From NCBI RefSeq assembly GCF_019578655.1, contig NC_063262.1, forward strand, positions 18,917,582 to 18,981,581: DNA of 64,000 nucleotides. The letters are read 5' to 3'. This stretch comes from Ricinus communis. Lineage: Eukaryota; Streptophyta; Magnoliopsida; Malpighiales; Euphorbiaceae. The first letter of the stretch is position 1. Each line of letters begins with the position of its first letter. The notes below the pieces were generated by a model, which was not told the origin of the DNA, searched no databases, and was given only the letters and a program-made list of their open reading frames with translations. Of this stretch, positions 1-10,616 are shown one piece after another. The position numbers and the translations under genes are program-made.

Positions 1-251
1 GTGAAGTTGATGCTAGTGACAGCAGTAAAAGATAGAGACAACATCAGCTCCTTAACTAGTGTATGGATGGTGTTCATCCACCTCTCTATCATCGTGTAAA
101 CTAAGCTAGGGTCGGTCCTCCTAGCAATAGACGATAGCGTGGCAACAAACCAGCAAAATTCAATGTTACCAATCCAAACTTGGACAAAGCTCGACATCTC
201 ATCAAACCACTCACGCACGTCGTAGAAGTTTTCAGCAAATTGAATTGACAT
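1..251 (-). CDS. Plant mobile domain (PMD)-like ORF, partial, cut by window edge
   Basis: On the - strand an open frame starts at the ATG at 251 and runs without a stop for about 83 codons to base 1. It matches the opening of the ORF at 17111 residue by residue in many places: ENFY..REWF near the start, then IGxIEFCxFVATL, then a basic RR(T)xPxLVY and ERW. That family is the plant mobile domain (aminotransferase-like), found in host MAIL1/MAIN proteins and as an extra ORF in plant LTR retrotransposons. The orientation is opposite to the LTR at 14693, so I read it as the antisense extra ORF of a + strand Tat-lineage element. The alignment to the second copy and the open frame are direct observations. 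Function in the element is unknown. Confidence 0.6.
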   Translation of the reverse strand, partial: MSIQFAENFYDVREWFDEMSSFVQVWIGNIEFCWFVATLSSIARRTDPSLVYTMIERWMNTIHTLVKELMLSLSFTAVTSINF

Positions 252-823
252 AACATCACTCTTAAAATGCCAAAAATAGGTATAAAATGCAATGCACACA
301 TACCGAGGCATAAAACAAGTAAGTAGACTAACCATTTGAAAATTTTTTTATCAAAAAAACCTAAAAGTATCAATTTTTGGCTTATGTGCAAAACCCAACC
401 AGTGTGCACAAAGCCAATCAGCTCTATAGGGTAGGGCTCACAAATATTCATCAAATTTGAATTAAGTTTTATGTTTTTTGAACAAATTACACGTGTATCT
501 AATGTTTAGCTTAAATCATAGGAAATAATGTTTAATAACGGAAAAATACCTCATCGATGGTTGAGAATGCCCAGTGCATGCTTAATTTGGCTAGAATGGG
601 GATTTCCTCAATTTTGACTAGCCTAAGGTCATTTTGATGCGAAATTGGCATTGAAAAGTCCCAATCCGGTGTGACTGGGGTGCATCCAAAAAATTATCAA
701 AGAAGAGCTAGCCATTTCAAGACAAATTCTTTGAAATTTGCCTGGGAAATGAAGAACTAATCAAAGAAAGTGTGAAAAGGGAGTTCGGAGAGAAAATATG
801 AAGAATGGATTGAAATGGATGAG
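252..823. other. Non-coding leader/3' region of the retroelement carrying the PMD ORF
   Basis: No credible gene. Read on the - strand, about 252-600 corresponds to 16811-17110 upstream of the second PMD ORF (shared GATGAGGTATTTT and the region just before the ATG). A short open frame at 101-454 on the - strand is only the shifted frame of the PMD ORF and its leader. The stretch ends in the TA tract that marks the edge of the viral block. Confidence 0.5.
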
Positions 824-845
824 ATATATATATATATATATATAA
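824..845. repeat. (TA)n microsatellite at left boundary of viral block
   Basis: An uninterrupted TA run of about 21 bases. Viral protease coding sequence on the - strand stops exactly at its right edge. The mirror tract lies at 14109-14133. Confidence 0.9.
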
Positions 846-1515
846 TCCTTGAATCTTTAGCTTTAAAAATGATACCAGCAGTAGTTACTTTGAAAGGAGT
901 AATTAAATTGATGAAAGGAGTTCCCAAAATAACTGTTTGCTGTAAATCCTTTGTAAGAATAAAAACATTTTTTAAAGCAATATTATTATTTAGAATTGCA
1001 GCTTCAGTTTTACCTGCAATTCTAATCTTTGAACTATTGGCTGAGGTAAGCCTTTCTTTTATTTCTTGATGATACCTTTTAGGAACTAGTTCATAATTGA
1101 TATAGTTGAGGTCTGCTCCTGTATCAAATAAAGCTATAGTTTCTATTTGGAAATCACCAGGGAAAATGAGTTTTATTTGGATCAAATATTTTCTTGAGGT
1201 AATTTCTTTTAAAACATTAATGAAGTTTTCTGGAACATTTTCAGAAAACTCAAGATTTTGAAAATCATTTTCTTCTTCAGAATCAGAATCACTATTCTGT
1301 TTAAGAATCAAGCTTTGGAGCAAAATATAATCATTTTGTTGTTTTTCTTTCAAATCTTTGAGCTCTGTTTTGATGGCTTTGATTTCTTTCTGAAGTTCTT
1401 GGACGGTAGGAAGAGGGTTTTTTAACTTTTTCCCTTTATCCAAGATCATAGTAAGATCATAAGTGTTCTTACTAGAAGAGGGGACAAGGGTTTCAGTTTT
1501 TAAGATTTCTTTCAA
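846..1515 (-). pseudogene. Viral aspartic protease region (fragment)
   Basis: The single protease copy in the block, read on the - strand. About 150 residues of charged, partly coiled-coil-like linker come first, then a retropepsin-like core with the catalytic triplet in FDTGADLNYI and a later ILGTPFI motif typical of the family flap/ILG region. The frame runs into the TA tract at 845 and is truncated there, before the RT. It follows the coat-protein frame at 1519 in the same phase with a single TAA between. In caulimovirids this protease releases capsid and polymerase from the polyprotein. Confidence 0.75.
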
Positions 1516-1518
1516 AAC

Positions 1519-2717
1519 TTATTTTTGGATTTGGGGATCATTAATATGCTTGACGGCTTCAAGAAGAGCTTCTTGTTGCCTAGTGAGCATATTAATATTC
1601 TTTAGAATATCATCAGAATCTGATTCAGAATAATCGAATGAGGTTTTGATTTCATCAATTTGAAACTCTTCCTCACTATTCGAAAATTCTGATTCAGAGG
1701 AATCAACAAGAAGAGCTGAAATTTTGCTCAAAATTTCATCTTCTATTTGGAGCTCATGAAGTTTTTTAGAAAACTTGCAATACTTTGAAGTATGACCCTT
1801 TCTCCCACATTTATAGCAAGTAATTTTGCTAAAATCTTTTTTCAAATTTTGTTTTGGAAATTTAGAAGAGGATGGCTTTTTGTAGAAATTCTCTTTGTTT
1901 TTGGGAGTTCTCCTATTTTTGAAAAATCACTTTTTCTTAAAAGATTTGGAAAAATCTTCTTTGCATTTTCCTTTACAGGTAGGGGAAGGCTCTATGGGAT
2001 TATACTCAAACTGGTTGCAAAAACTACCTAGTTCTTGCCTAGTCTTCTTCATTTCCCATTTGAGTTGTCTTTGGAGTTTAAGGTTATGGCAAATCTTTAA
2101 TCCTTCTTTCTGGGTAAGGCTAACTAATTCATCATAAGTGTAGAAATCATAAGGGATCTGGCCATTATAGGTTTCTCTTATGGTATTCCTAACTCTTTCA
2201 CCTAGTATCTTAGGTAAACCAGCTAAGAATTTTTCTTTCCAGAAAGGTTGGTTTGAATCTTCCCTAAGCATGACTCTGGTCAGGAAGGTATCTTTATAAG
2301 CTTGGAAATTGCTAAGCTTTTTACAAGTTAGATTGCTAAGAAGCTCAGCATTCTTATCTTTTAGAAGGAAAAGGGTCTCCTATGAAGTGGAGGGAAATTG
2401 TCAAGATTAAGGTTGACACAACATCCTCAATAGGATTTCCTAGCTCATCTAAGATGAGGGTCCCTTCTATTGTGGCTTGGATGGCACCTAAGATTTAGAG
2501 CTGTTGTGCTTGTATGAGATGGTAATCCCACCATCCTTTAAGCTGGCCAGAAAATCCAGCTATAAGGAGTTCAGCAATGGCTCTATCAGAGGTACCACTT
2601 TGGGTTTTGTAGGCATTGGCTGCCATGGTCATCTGTTGTAAGAGACCAAGAATGTTGTATTCTGACATTCCATCTATATTCCATTCATAGAAGGAAAAGG
2701 CATTGAATCTAGATTGG
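1519..2717 (-). pseudogene. Viral coat protein region with zinc knuckle (broken)
   Basis: Read from 2717 down to 1519 on the - strand. It begins with a WNIDGMSEYNILGLL segment, passes through a basic RxxxxW-rich middle part (about 2271-1927) and a Lys-rich stretch, and reaches a CCHC zinc knuckle (CYKCGRKGHTSKYC, about 1825-1785) followed by an acidic Ser/Glu tail. This layout is that of caulimovirid coat proteins, where the knuckle binds RNA. The frame is broken near 2495 and between 1927 and 1845. A second copy lies at 4191-5322 on the + strand. At its right edge the sequence switches directly to an oppositely oriented movement-protein sliver. Confidence 0.75.
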
Positions 2718-2803
2718 GTTAATAAAGGACCAATTTCTTTCAATTGTTTTCCAAACATTACAATTTCTTTAAATAATAAAAATGTTTTAAAGAGCATTTT
2801 ATT
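2718..2803 (+). pseudogene. Movement-protein sliver in opposite orientation
   Basis: About 85 bases match the + strand movement-protein sequence around 6275-6360 and are flanked on both sides by - strand viral segments. The sliver shows that the block was assembled from small pieces. Boundaries are accurate to a few bases only. Confidence 0.65.
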
Positions 2804-3315
2804 AATGGATGAACAAATATACAAACTTTGAAATAAAAGCTTTAAAATGAAAGCTTGAACAAAAGAAATATAACTTATAAGAGTTGATGAATACAAGAGG
2901 AAAATGGTTTCTCACTCTTACTCTCACCCTCTCTTTTCTCACTATATTTCTAATAGTATGACTTGAAGAATACAAGAGTTTCTTGGTATTTTTCAGTCTG
3001 CCTTCTTCTTTGGAAAACTCCTCTATTTATAGAGGTCTTCAGCCTTCAAGCCTCATAGTTGATGCTTTGGATGCTCTTCATAGTGGAATGAGGGGCTCCA
3101 CGTCTTTTGGATGCTTTTGATAATGGAGTGAGAGGCTCCATGACTTTTGCAGAAGTTGTCTGCCACGCTTGAGGAATCTTTTACCTTTAAAAAAATAAAG
3201 GTGCAGAGTCTTTTGTCTTTTCTTTTAAATGACTTTTATTTATTTATTGGGCATTTGGCCCATTACAAAAATATTTTGGGCTGCCATTTCTAGTTTTCAA
3301 CCCAAGGGCTTTACA
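2804..3315 (-). promoter_or_regulatory. Viral intergenic region, promoter and leader (copy 1)
   Basis: The TATA element TATAAATA sits at 3031-3024 on the - strand inside a short palindrome (CTCTATTTATAGAG). The leader is GAGA-rich. The copy lies directly downstream of the terminal viral ORF that ends at 3322, which is the expected place for a caulimovirid genomic promoter. It is nearly the same as 12561-13185 (-) and 7978-8432 (+). The leader is cut before the PBS. Confidence 0.7.
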
Positions 3316-3321
3316 AAGATG

Positions 3322-3985
3322 TTATTTGATGGGCTTGAATATCCCAAAACAATCATCTTCATTCAAGTCACCATCTAGATCTATTGCTGCTGAGCTGGTG
3401 CTAGAAAAGGAAGATGAAGCTTTAGATTTTCCTTTGGAAGAGGTGGTTTCCAACAACTGTTTGATCAATTGTAAGAAATCTTCTTCTGTTTGAGCCGATG
3501 CTAGCTTTGGAATGATGAAAGACTTTTGTGCCAGGAAAGTGGTCTGTTCTTTCGGAGGTGGCAAGAAGCAATTCTTTGAAAGAAAACTTCGTACCATCTT
3601 TAGAGATAATTTTTCTTGGTGGTTAAATTTATCCCACCATTTGACTTTGAATATTCGGGCAAGGATGATTTCTCCATCTGCTGCTTGGTTGAAATGAAAA
3701 TACCATACACATACCCAGGGTAGAAAAAAGTTTGAACAAAATAGAAGTAAAGGGGGAAAACGTTTTTCTATTTTGTTTGGTTTATAGTGGGCTTTGAATA
3801 GATTAAACAGAGGTAGAACTTCTGGAATTATGGTCTTAGGAACATTGCCATAAAAATTCCACCATTGTTTAAACCAATATGAGATCTTTGAAGTTTGGAT
3901 TGAGCTTGTGTCGAAGTAGAAAAGCCAAGAATGGCTTTATCCTTAAAACCAAGCTTGTTGGTAATCCCAATAGTTAAAAGAAGTG
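3322..3985 (-). pseudogene. Viral terminal ORF of unknown function (copy 1, 5' truncated)
   Basis: Read on the - strand, this is the C-terminal two thirds of the ORF seen at 13186-14108. Shared features are a Trp-rich motif (WFKQWWNFYG type), a WVCVWYFHF patch, a KWWDKF motif, a Ser-rich acidic linker and a FGIFKPIK end. A frame break lies upstream of 3597. The ORF is immediately before the viral intergenic region, so it is the last ORF of the genome. I do not recognise a domain. Position resembles the function-unknown ORF2 of florendoviruses, but that is inference from order alone. Confidence 0.6.
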
Positions 3986-4190
3986 TTTTTCCAAACATAA
4001 CAATTTCTTTAAATGATAAAAATATTTCAAAGAGCATTGTTCTTCAAATAGAGACACATAATTACAATATGCTTGAAGGATCTATTCCGATAGCATTGAT
4101 TTTCAAAATACATTACAAAGCTATGATTTCTGCTTTTGGTTCGAAACACAAACTCCATTCACCAAAAGGAGAAACCTTATTCCTACAAAT
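3986..4190 (+). pseudogene. Movement-protein fragment
   Basis: A + strand fragment of the 30K-type movement protein core, joined at 3986 to the end of an oppositely oriented terminal ORF and at about 4190 straight into coat-protein sequence, skipping the C-terminal half of MP and the linker. Confidence 0.65.
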
Positions 4191-5322
4191 AGTGCTAGAT
4201 ACTCCTCAAAGCAGTAGGAATATCAGTGCTATAGATCAAGCCCAATGCGATGAATCCAATGATTCAGAGCTTGAAAGTGTCACTGAAAAACCTTCCAACA
4301 TAAACAGATTAGGATAGCAAGCCCCTAGATTGACCTAGCATACTTCTAGGAATACTACTCCAAATCTAGGGATAGAAAATAGGAATAATATCCTAACCCA
4401 ATATAGATTCAATGTCTCTTCCGTCTATGAATGGAATATAGATGGAATGTCAGAATACAACATTCTTGGTCTCTTACAACAGATGACCATGGCAGCCAAT
4501 GCCTATAAAACCCAAAGTGATACCTCTGATAGAGCCATTGCTTAACTCCTTATAGCTAGATTTTCTAGCCAGCTTAAAGGATGGTGGGATTACCATCTCA
4601 CAAAAGCACAACAACTCCAAATCTTAAGTGCCATCCAAACCATAATAGAAGGGACCCCCATCTTAGATGAGCTAGGAAATCCTATTGAGGATGCTGTGTC
4701 AACCTTAATCTTGACGATTTCCCTCCACTTCATAGGAGACCCTTCTCTTCTAAAAGATAAGAATGCTGAGCTTCTTAGCAATCTAACCTGTAAAAAGCTT
4801 AGCAGTTTCAAAGCTTATAAAGATACCTTCCTGACCAGAGTCATGCTTAGAGAAGATTCAAACCAACCTTTCTGGAAAGAAAAATTCTTAGCTAGTTTAC
4901 CTAAGATACTAGGTGAAAGAGTTAGGAATACCATAAGAGAAGCCCATAATGGCCATATCCCTTATGATTTCTACACTTTTGGTGAATTAGTTAGCCTTAC
5001 CCAAAAAGAAGGATTAAAGATTTGCCATGACCTTAAACTCCAAAGACAACTCAAATGGGAAATGAAAAAGACTAAGCAAGAACTAGGTAGTTTTTGCAAC
5101 CAGTTTGAGTATAATCCCATAGAGCCTTTCCCTACCTGCAAAGGAAAATGCAAAGAAGATTTTTCCAAATCTTTTAAGAAAAAACAATTTTTCAAAAATA
5201 GGAGAACTCCCAAAAATAAAGAGAATTTCTACAAAAAGGCATCCTCTTCTAAATTTCCAAAACAAAATTCCAAAAAATATTTTAGCAAAACTACTTGCTA
5301 TAAATGTAGGAAAAAGGGTTAG
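4191..5322 (+). pseudogene. Viral coat protein region (copy 2, broken)
   Basis: Runs from the N-terminal acidic part through the EWNIDGMSEYN segment and the basic middle part to a truncated zinc knuckle (CYKCRKKG then stop at 5320-5322). The longest open piece is 4696-5322. A stop in the early part, at about 4542, corresponds to an open codon in the 1519-2717 copy. At 5323 the sequence switches to movement-protein C-terminal sequence, which destroys the second half of the knuckle. Confidence 0.7.
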
Positions 5323-5527
5323 CTTATTCCTACAAACAGATCTTTCCAAATCCAATGCAACCATTCGAAAAACCATTCAATGGAAGGATATCACTCTTCC
5401 AGAAGAATGGATCCTTGAAGGTGCAACCCAACCTGAATCACCAAAGCAAACAGAGCCAAATACAAATCTCAGAAACATAACCCAGTTTCCAGATGGAAAA
5501 GTAAAGCTTACTTTCAACAGGACAAAA
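5323..5527 (+). pseudogene. Movement-protein C-terminal fragment
   Basis: Matches 6500-6695 of the longer + strand copy (the TIQWKDITL and EEWILEGATQPES region). It is joined at 5528 to the viral leader. Confidence 0.6.
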
Positions 5528-5831
5528 TAAGTGTATGCTCTGTGCTTGCCTCGTCTGAGGATCCTGCACACAAGAAACTTATTAGTACACTTAGTCGCTC
5601 TCCATCTCTCTCCATCTCTCATCTCTCATATTGGTATCAAAGCCAATTGGGTTCCAGAAAAGAAACATGATTTGCATAAAAGAGATTTTAGAATCATTTT
5701 AATCTGCATCATATCACTAATAAACAAACTTGTTCATTTATGCACAGTAATAAGTCTCGTCTGGTGTAAGGGCAGCAAATCTGGTGGCTTGGTTCATGTT
5801 TGTTTAGAAAGTTATCTTGATTTATTTTAAA
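5528..5831 (+). promoter_or_regulatory. Viral leader with altered tRNA-Met primer-binding site
   Basis: Leader sequence shared with 8336-8632 (+) and 10378-10616 (-). The primer-binding site for initiator tRNA-Met reverse-transcription priming is at 5632-5644, with one G to A change from the 8433 copy (TGGTATCAAAGCC). No TATA promoter precedes this copy because the segment starts inside the leader. Confidence 0.65.
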
Positions 5832-6842
5832 ATAAATTTAGAATCCTTTTTTTGTAGATCTTCTTCTTTCTCAAACTCTTCTACCTCTAAGTCCTCAAGG
5901 TCTAAAGGTTTAGTAAATAGTGAGGAAATCACTATTGAAGATTTTTCAAAGCATATTGATGATTGGGAAATACCCAAGATTCAAAAGAAGCAAATTTATG
6001 AGTTTTCAAAGTTTCCTCTCTTCAAAACTTATTTTACTATCAAAACTGAAGAAAGAGATATTCAAATTTCAAAGCCTTTTGAAGAAATTTATCTTTTGAA
6101 TCCAAAGACCCTCCAGAAGCATAAAGAAAAAGACTATAAATATATTCATATAGGCCTTGTCCAGGTAGGAATAAAGCCCCTTACCAGAGAAGGTTTAGAT
6201 ACTTCCATCTTAGCAGTCCTTAGAGATGCTAGGTTTACAAATTTCTATGATTATTTGTTAGGTACTGTTGAGTCAAGCCTTAATAAAGGACCAATTTCTT
6301 TCAATTGTTTTCCAAACATTACAATTTCTTTAAATGATAAAAATGTTTTAAAGAGCATTATTCTTCAAATAAAGACACATAATTATAAAATGCTTGAAGG
6401 ATCTATTCCGATAGCAATGATTTTCAAAATACATTACAAAACTATAATTTCTGCTTTTGGTTCGAAACAAAAACTCCATTCACCAAAAGGAGAAACCTTA
6501 TTCCTACAAACAGATCTTTCCAAATCCAATGTAACCATTCCAAAAACCATTCAATGGAAGGATATCACTCTTTCAGAAGAATGGATCCTTGAAGGTGCAA
6601 CCCAACCTGAATCACCAAAGCAAACAACGCCAAATACAAATCTCAGAAACATAACCCAATTTTCATATGGAAAAGTAAATCTTACTTTCAATAGGAAATC
6701 AACCTCTTCTAGATTTTCTGATGATGACTCTTCAACGTCGACCACAGATATTGGAAGGGTATCAAAAATACCTTCTGTTATTTATGCCCCTTACAAAGAA
6801 CCAACTCCATCACAAAACACAACCAAGATTTTCAACATCTGA
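5832..6842 (+). pseudogene. Viral movement protein (longest copy, start codon lost)
   Basis: An open frame of about 337 codons begins just after the leader. Its expected ATG is ATA at 5832-5834; copies at 8633 and 11531 have ATG. It contains the 30K-superfamily movement protein core (KPLTREGLDTSIL, then SFNCFPNITISLND, then HSPKGETLFLQTDL) followed by a Ser/Thr-rich linker. Caulimovirid movement proteins modify plasmodesmata for cell-to-cell spread. The frame ends at 6842 by a shift; viral sequence continues. Without an ATG this copy is not expected to be translated from its normal start. Confidence 0.75.
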
Positions 6843-7977
6843 TATACCAAGCTCAAACACTATATTATAGAATGTTGATTACCAAAGCAATATCCCTAGA
6901 CCCGTCTACAATGAACCAAAGAAAGATGATGATGATATAGACACCGTCTCTACTCCCTCTTCACTATCACCATCTGCAATAATCTAGAAGCAGAAATCAA
7001 AATGATTTCAAAAGATTTTCAAATCAATAAAAAACTTTTACATGAAGATTTCTATTCAAAGAAAAACCATTCTAAAAAACTTTGGTTTTTTAAGCATTTT
7101 TTATAAGAAAAAGACAGTATTCAAGAAAGATACTATCAATTTTGCATAAAAAACAAGATCTAAATCAAATTTTTTGATTGGTTTCAGATTTATTGCAAAG
7201 AAAATAGTATTCTTTATCCTTTCAAAGAAAAACTTATTAGTCCTGTTACTGTAAGAAATAAGACTCCAGAATGGAAGGTCGGGGAAAACCAAACCATCCA
7301 GTCTGAACATCCTCCCCTTAGGAAAATAACCATTCCTTATGGAGAGAATGAAATAGAGGCTACACTTTACAAATTAATAGGGGAAGATCTTGAGAAAAAT
7401 GTCAAGAATATTGACAACAGAACAATTTCTCGAATACCTATCTTAACACAATAGGGAAGCAGCTTGTTAGGATAGAAAGCCATATCCAAAAATCTCTTGT
7501 AGTCTTCACCTCTCCAATCCCCAACACTGGTCATCCAAAAGAGATAAGCCAATCAGAAAAGCTCAAAAATCCAATCTTCAAACCCTACCAAATCTCAAAG
7601 CCTAACCAAGATCAATTTCAGAAGCAAACTAAGTTTGCTAGAGCAGTCAGGGAACAGCTTAGCAAATTAGCCACTTCTAAGTCCTCCAAAAACCTAGTGC
7701 CAGATACTCCTCAAAGCAGTAGGAATATCAGTGCTATAGATCAAGCCCAATGTGATGAATCCAATGATTCAGAGCTTGAAAGTGTCACTGAAAAACCTTC
7801 CAACATAAACAAATTAGGATGGCAAGCCCCTAGATTGACCTAACATACTTCTAGGAATACTGCTCTAGATCTAGGGATAGAAAATAGGAATAATATCCTA
7901 ACCCAATCTAGATTCAATGCCTCTTCCGCCTATGAATGGAATATAGACGGAATGTCAGAATACAACATTCTTGGTCA
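6843..7977 (+). pseudogene. MP-CP linker and coat protein N-terminal region (decayed)
   Basis: Continues the polyprotein order from the copy at 5832, with many stops and shifts. Recognisable pieces include a Lys-rich segment at 7000-7330 and an acidic stretch at 7690-7800 shared with 4195-4310. It ends at the WNIDGMSEYN-coding point at about 7970 and switches abruptly to promoter sequence. Confidence 0.6.
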
Positions 7978-8432
7978 TACCATTAGAAAGACGTGGAGCC
8001 CCTCATTCCACTATGAAGAGCATCCAAAGCATCAACTATGAGGCTTGAAGGCTGAAGACCTCTATAAATAGAGGAGTTTTCCAAAGAAAAAGACAGACTG
8101 AAAAATACCAAGAAACTCTTGTATTCTTCAAGTCATACCATTAGAAAAATAGTGAGAAAAAAGAGGGTGAGAGTAAGAGTGAGAAACCATTTTCTTCTTG
8201 TATTCATCAACTCTTGTAAGTTATATTTCTTTTGTTCAAAGCTTTCATTTTAAAGCTTTTATTTCAAGCTTTGTATATTTGTTCATCCATTAATAAAATT
8301 TTATCATCTTTCTTTCCATTTTATTTAAGATTTAACAAGTGTATGTTTTGTGCTTGCCTCGTCTGAGGATCCTGCACACCAGAAACTTGTTAGTACACTT
8401 AGTCTTTCTTCATCTCTCTCCATCTCTCATAT
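7978..8432 (+). promoter_or_regulatory. Viral promoter and leader (copy 2, sense strand)
   Basis: TATAAATA at 8063-8070 lies within the palindrome CTCTATAAATAGAG. Downstream is a GAGA-rich leader with a polyadenylation-like AATAAA at about 8292. The PBS follows at 8433. This is the only copy in the block where promoter, leader, intact PBS and MP start codon are contiguous. Confidence 0.7.
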
Positions 8433-8445
8433 TGGTATCAGAGCC
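8433..8445 (+). other. tRNA-Met primer-binding site
   Basis: TGGTATCAGAGCC matches the complement of the 3' end of plant initiator tRNA-Met over 13 bases, the usual minus-strand primer site of caulimovirids. Homology to the tRNA ends after this point. Confidence 0.8.
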
Positions 8446-8632
8446 TACTGGGTTCCAGGAAAGAAACATCATTTGCATAAAAGAGATTTTAGAATCATTT
8501 TAATCTGCATCATATCACTAATAAATAAACTTGTTCATTTATGCACAGTAGTAAGTCCCGTCTGGTGTAAGGGCAGCAAATCTGGTGGCTTGGTTCATGT
8601 TTGTTTAGAAAGTTATCTTGATTTATTTTAAA

Positions 8633-8897
8633 ATGAATTTAGAACCTTTCTTTTCTGTAGATCTTCTTCTTTCTCAAACTCTTCTACCTCTAAGTCCTCA
8701 AGGTCTAAAGGTTTAGTAAATAGTGAGGAAATCACTATTGAAGATTTTTCAAAGCATATTGATGATTGGGAAATACCCAAGGTTCAAAAGAAGCAAATTT
8801 ATGAGTTTTCAAAGTTTCCTCTCTTCAAAACTGATTTTACTATCAAAACTGAAGAAAGATATATTCAAATTTCAAAGCCTTTTGAAGAAATTTATCT
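8633..8897 (+). pseudogene. Movement-protein N-terminal fragment
   Basis: ATG at 8633-8635, but a frameshift occurs within the first 30 codons relative to the copy at 11531. It ends at 8897, where the sequence flips to the opposite strand. Confidence 0.65.
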
Positions 8898-10377
8898 TAG
8901 ACGAGATGGTTTGGTTTTCCCCGACCTTCCATTCTGGAGTCTTGTTTCTTACAGTAACAGGACTAATAAGCTTTTCTTTAAAAGGATAAAGAATACTATT
9001 TTCTTTGCAATAAATCTAAAACCAATCAAAAAATTTGATTTGGATCTTATTTTTTATGTAAAATTAATAGTATCTTTCTTAAATACTGTCTTTTTCTTGT
9101 AAAAAATGCTTAAAAACTAAAGTTTTCTAGAATGATTTTTCTTTAAATAGAAATCTTCATGTAAAAGTTTTTTATTGATTTGAAAATCTTTTAAAATCAT
9201 GTTGATTTCTGCTTCTAGATTTTGTGTTATTGCAGATGGTGATGGTGAAGAAGGGGTAGAGACGGTCTCTATATCATCATCATCTTTCTTTGGTTCATTG
9301 TAGATGGGTCTAGGGATATTGCTTTAGTAATCAACATTCTGTAATATAGTGTTTGAGCTTGGTATATCAGATGTTGAAAATCTTGGTTGTGTTTGTGATG
9401 GAGTTGGTTCTTTGTAAGGGGTATAAATAACAGAAGGTATTTTTGGTACCCTTCCAATATCTGTGGTCGACGTTGAAGAGTCATCATCAGAAAATCTAGA
9501 AGAAGTTGATTTCCTGTTGAAAGTAAGCTTTACTTTTCCATCTGGAAACTGGGTTATGTTTCTGAGATTTGTATTTGGCTCTGTTTGCTTTGGTGATTCA
9601 GGTTAGGTTGCACCTTCAAAGATCCATTCTTCTAGAAGAGTGATATCCTTCCATTGAATGGTTTTTGGAATGGTTGCATTGGATTTGGAAAGATCTGTTT
9701 GTAGGAATAAGGTTTCTCCTTTTGGTGAATGGAGTTTGTGTTTCGAACCAAAAGCAGAAATCATAGCTTTGTAATGTATTTTGAAAATCAATGCTATCGA
9801 AATAGATCCTTCAAGCATTTTGTAATTATGTGTCTTTATTTGAAGAACAGTGCTCTTTAAAACATTTTTATCATTTAAGGAAATTGTAATGTTTGGAAAA
9901 CAATTGAAAGAAATTGGTCCTTTATTAAGACTTGACTCAACAATACCTAACAAATAATCATAGAAATTTGTAAACCTAGCATCTCTAAGGACTGCTAAGA
10001 TGGAAGTATCTAAACCTTCTCTAGTAAGGGGCTTTATTCCTACCTGGACAAGGCCTATATGAATATATTTATAGTCTTTTTCTTTATGCTTTTAGAGGGT
10101 CTTTGGATTCAAAAGATAAATTTCTTCAAAAGGCTTTAAAATTTGAATATCTCTTTCTTCAGTTTTGATAGTAAAATCAGTTTTGAAGAGAGGAAACTTT
10201 GAAAAGTCATAAATTTGCTTCTTTTGAACCTTGGGTATTTTGCAATCATCAATATGCTTTGAAAAATCTTCAATAGTGATTTCCTCACTATTTTACTAAA
10301 CCTTTAGACCTTGAGGACTCAGAGGTAGAAGAGTTTGAGAAAGAAGAAGATCTATAGAAAAAAGGTTCTAAATTTAT
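8898..10377 (-). pseudogene. Movement protein and linker, inverted copy
   Basis: Read from 10377 downward: expected start is ATA (10377-10375), then the MP core (open piece 9953-9603) and the MP-CP linker (9487-8898). Several stops, for example at about 9605 and 10095, interrupt it. It shares the ATA start and the altered PBS with the + strand copy at 5528-6842, so those two segments are closest relatives. It forms an inverted repeat with 8433-8897. Confidence 0.7.
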
Positions 10378-10616
10378 TTTAAAATAAATCAAGATAACTT
10401 TCTAAACAAACATGAACCAAGCCACCAGATTTGCTGCCCTTACACCAGACGGGACTTACTACTGTTCATAAATGAACAAGTTTGTTTATCAATGATATGA
10501 TGCAGATTAAAATGATTCTAAAATCTCTTTTATGCAAATCATGTTTATTTCTTGGAACCCAGTAGGCTTTGATACCAATATGAGAGATGGAGAGAGATGA
10601 AGAGAGACTAAGTGTA
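10378..10616 (-). promoter_or_regulatory. Viral leader with altered tRNA-Met primer-binding site (inverted)
   Basis: The PBS on the - strand is at 10577-10565 with the same G to A change as the 5632 copy. The leader is cut at 10616, where MP C-terminal sequence begins in the same orientation. No TATA element is attached. Confidence 0.65.

Noticed and set aside
101..454. 117-codon open frame on the - strand
   Set aside because: It overlaps the PMD ORF in a different frame and its leader; there is no family match and no need for a second gene.
815..1069. Open frame through the left TA tract on the + strand
   Set aside because: Antisense of viral protease coding sequence, with a Tyr-Ile run from the TA repeat.
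8433..8445. Possible tRNA gene because of the match to tRNA-Met
   Set aside because: Only 13 bases match the tRNA 3' end complement and there is no cloverleaf; it is a primer-binding site.
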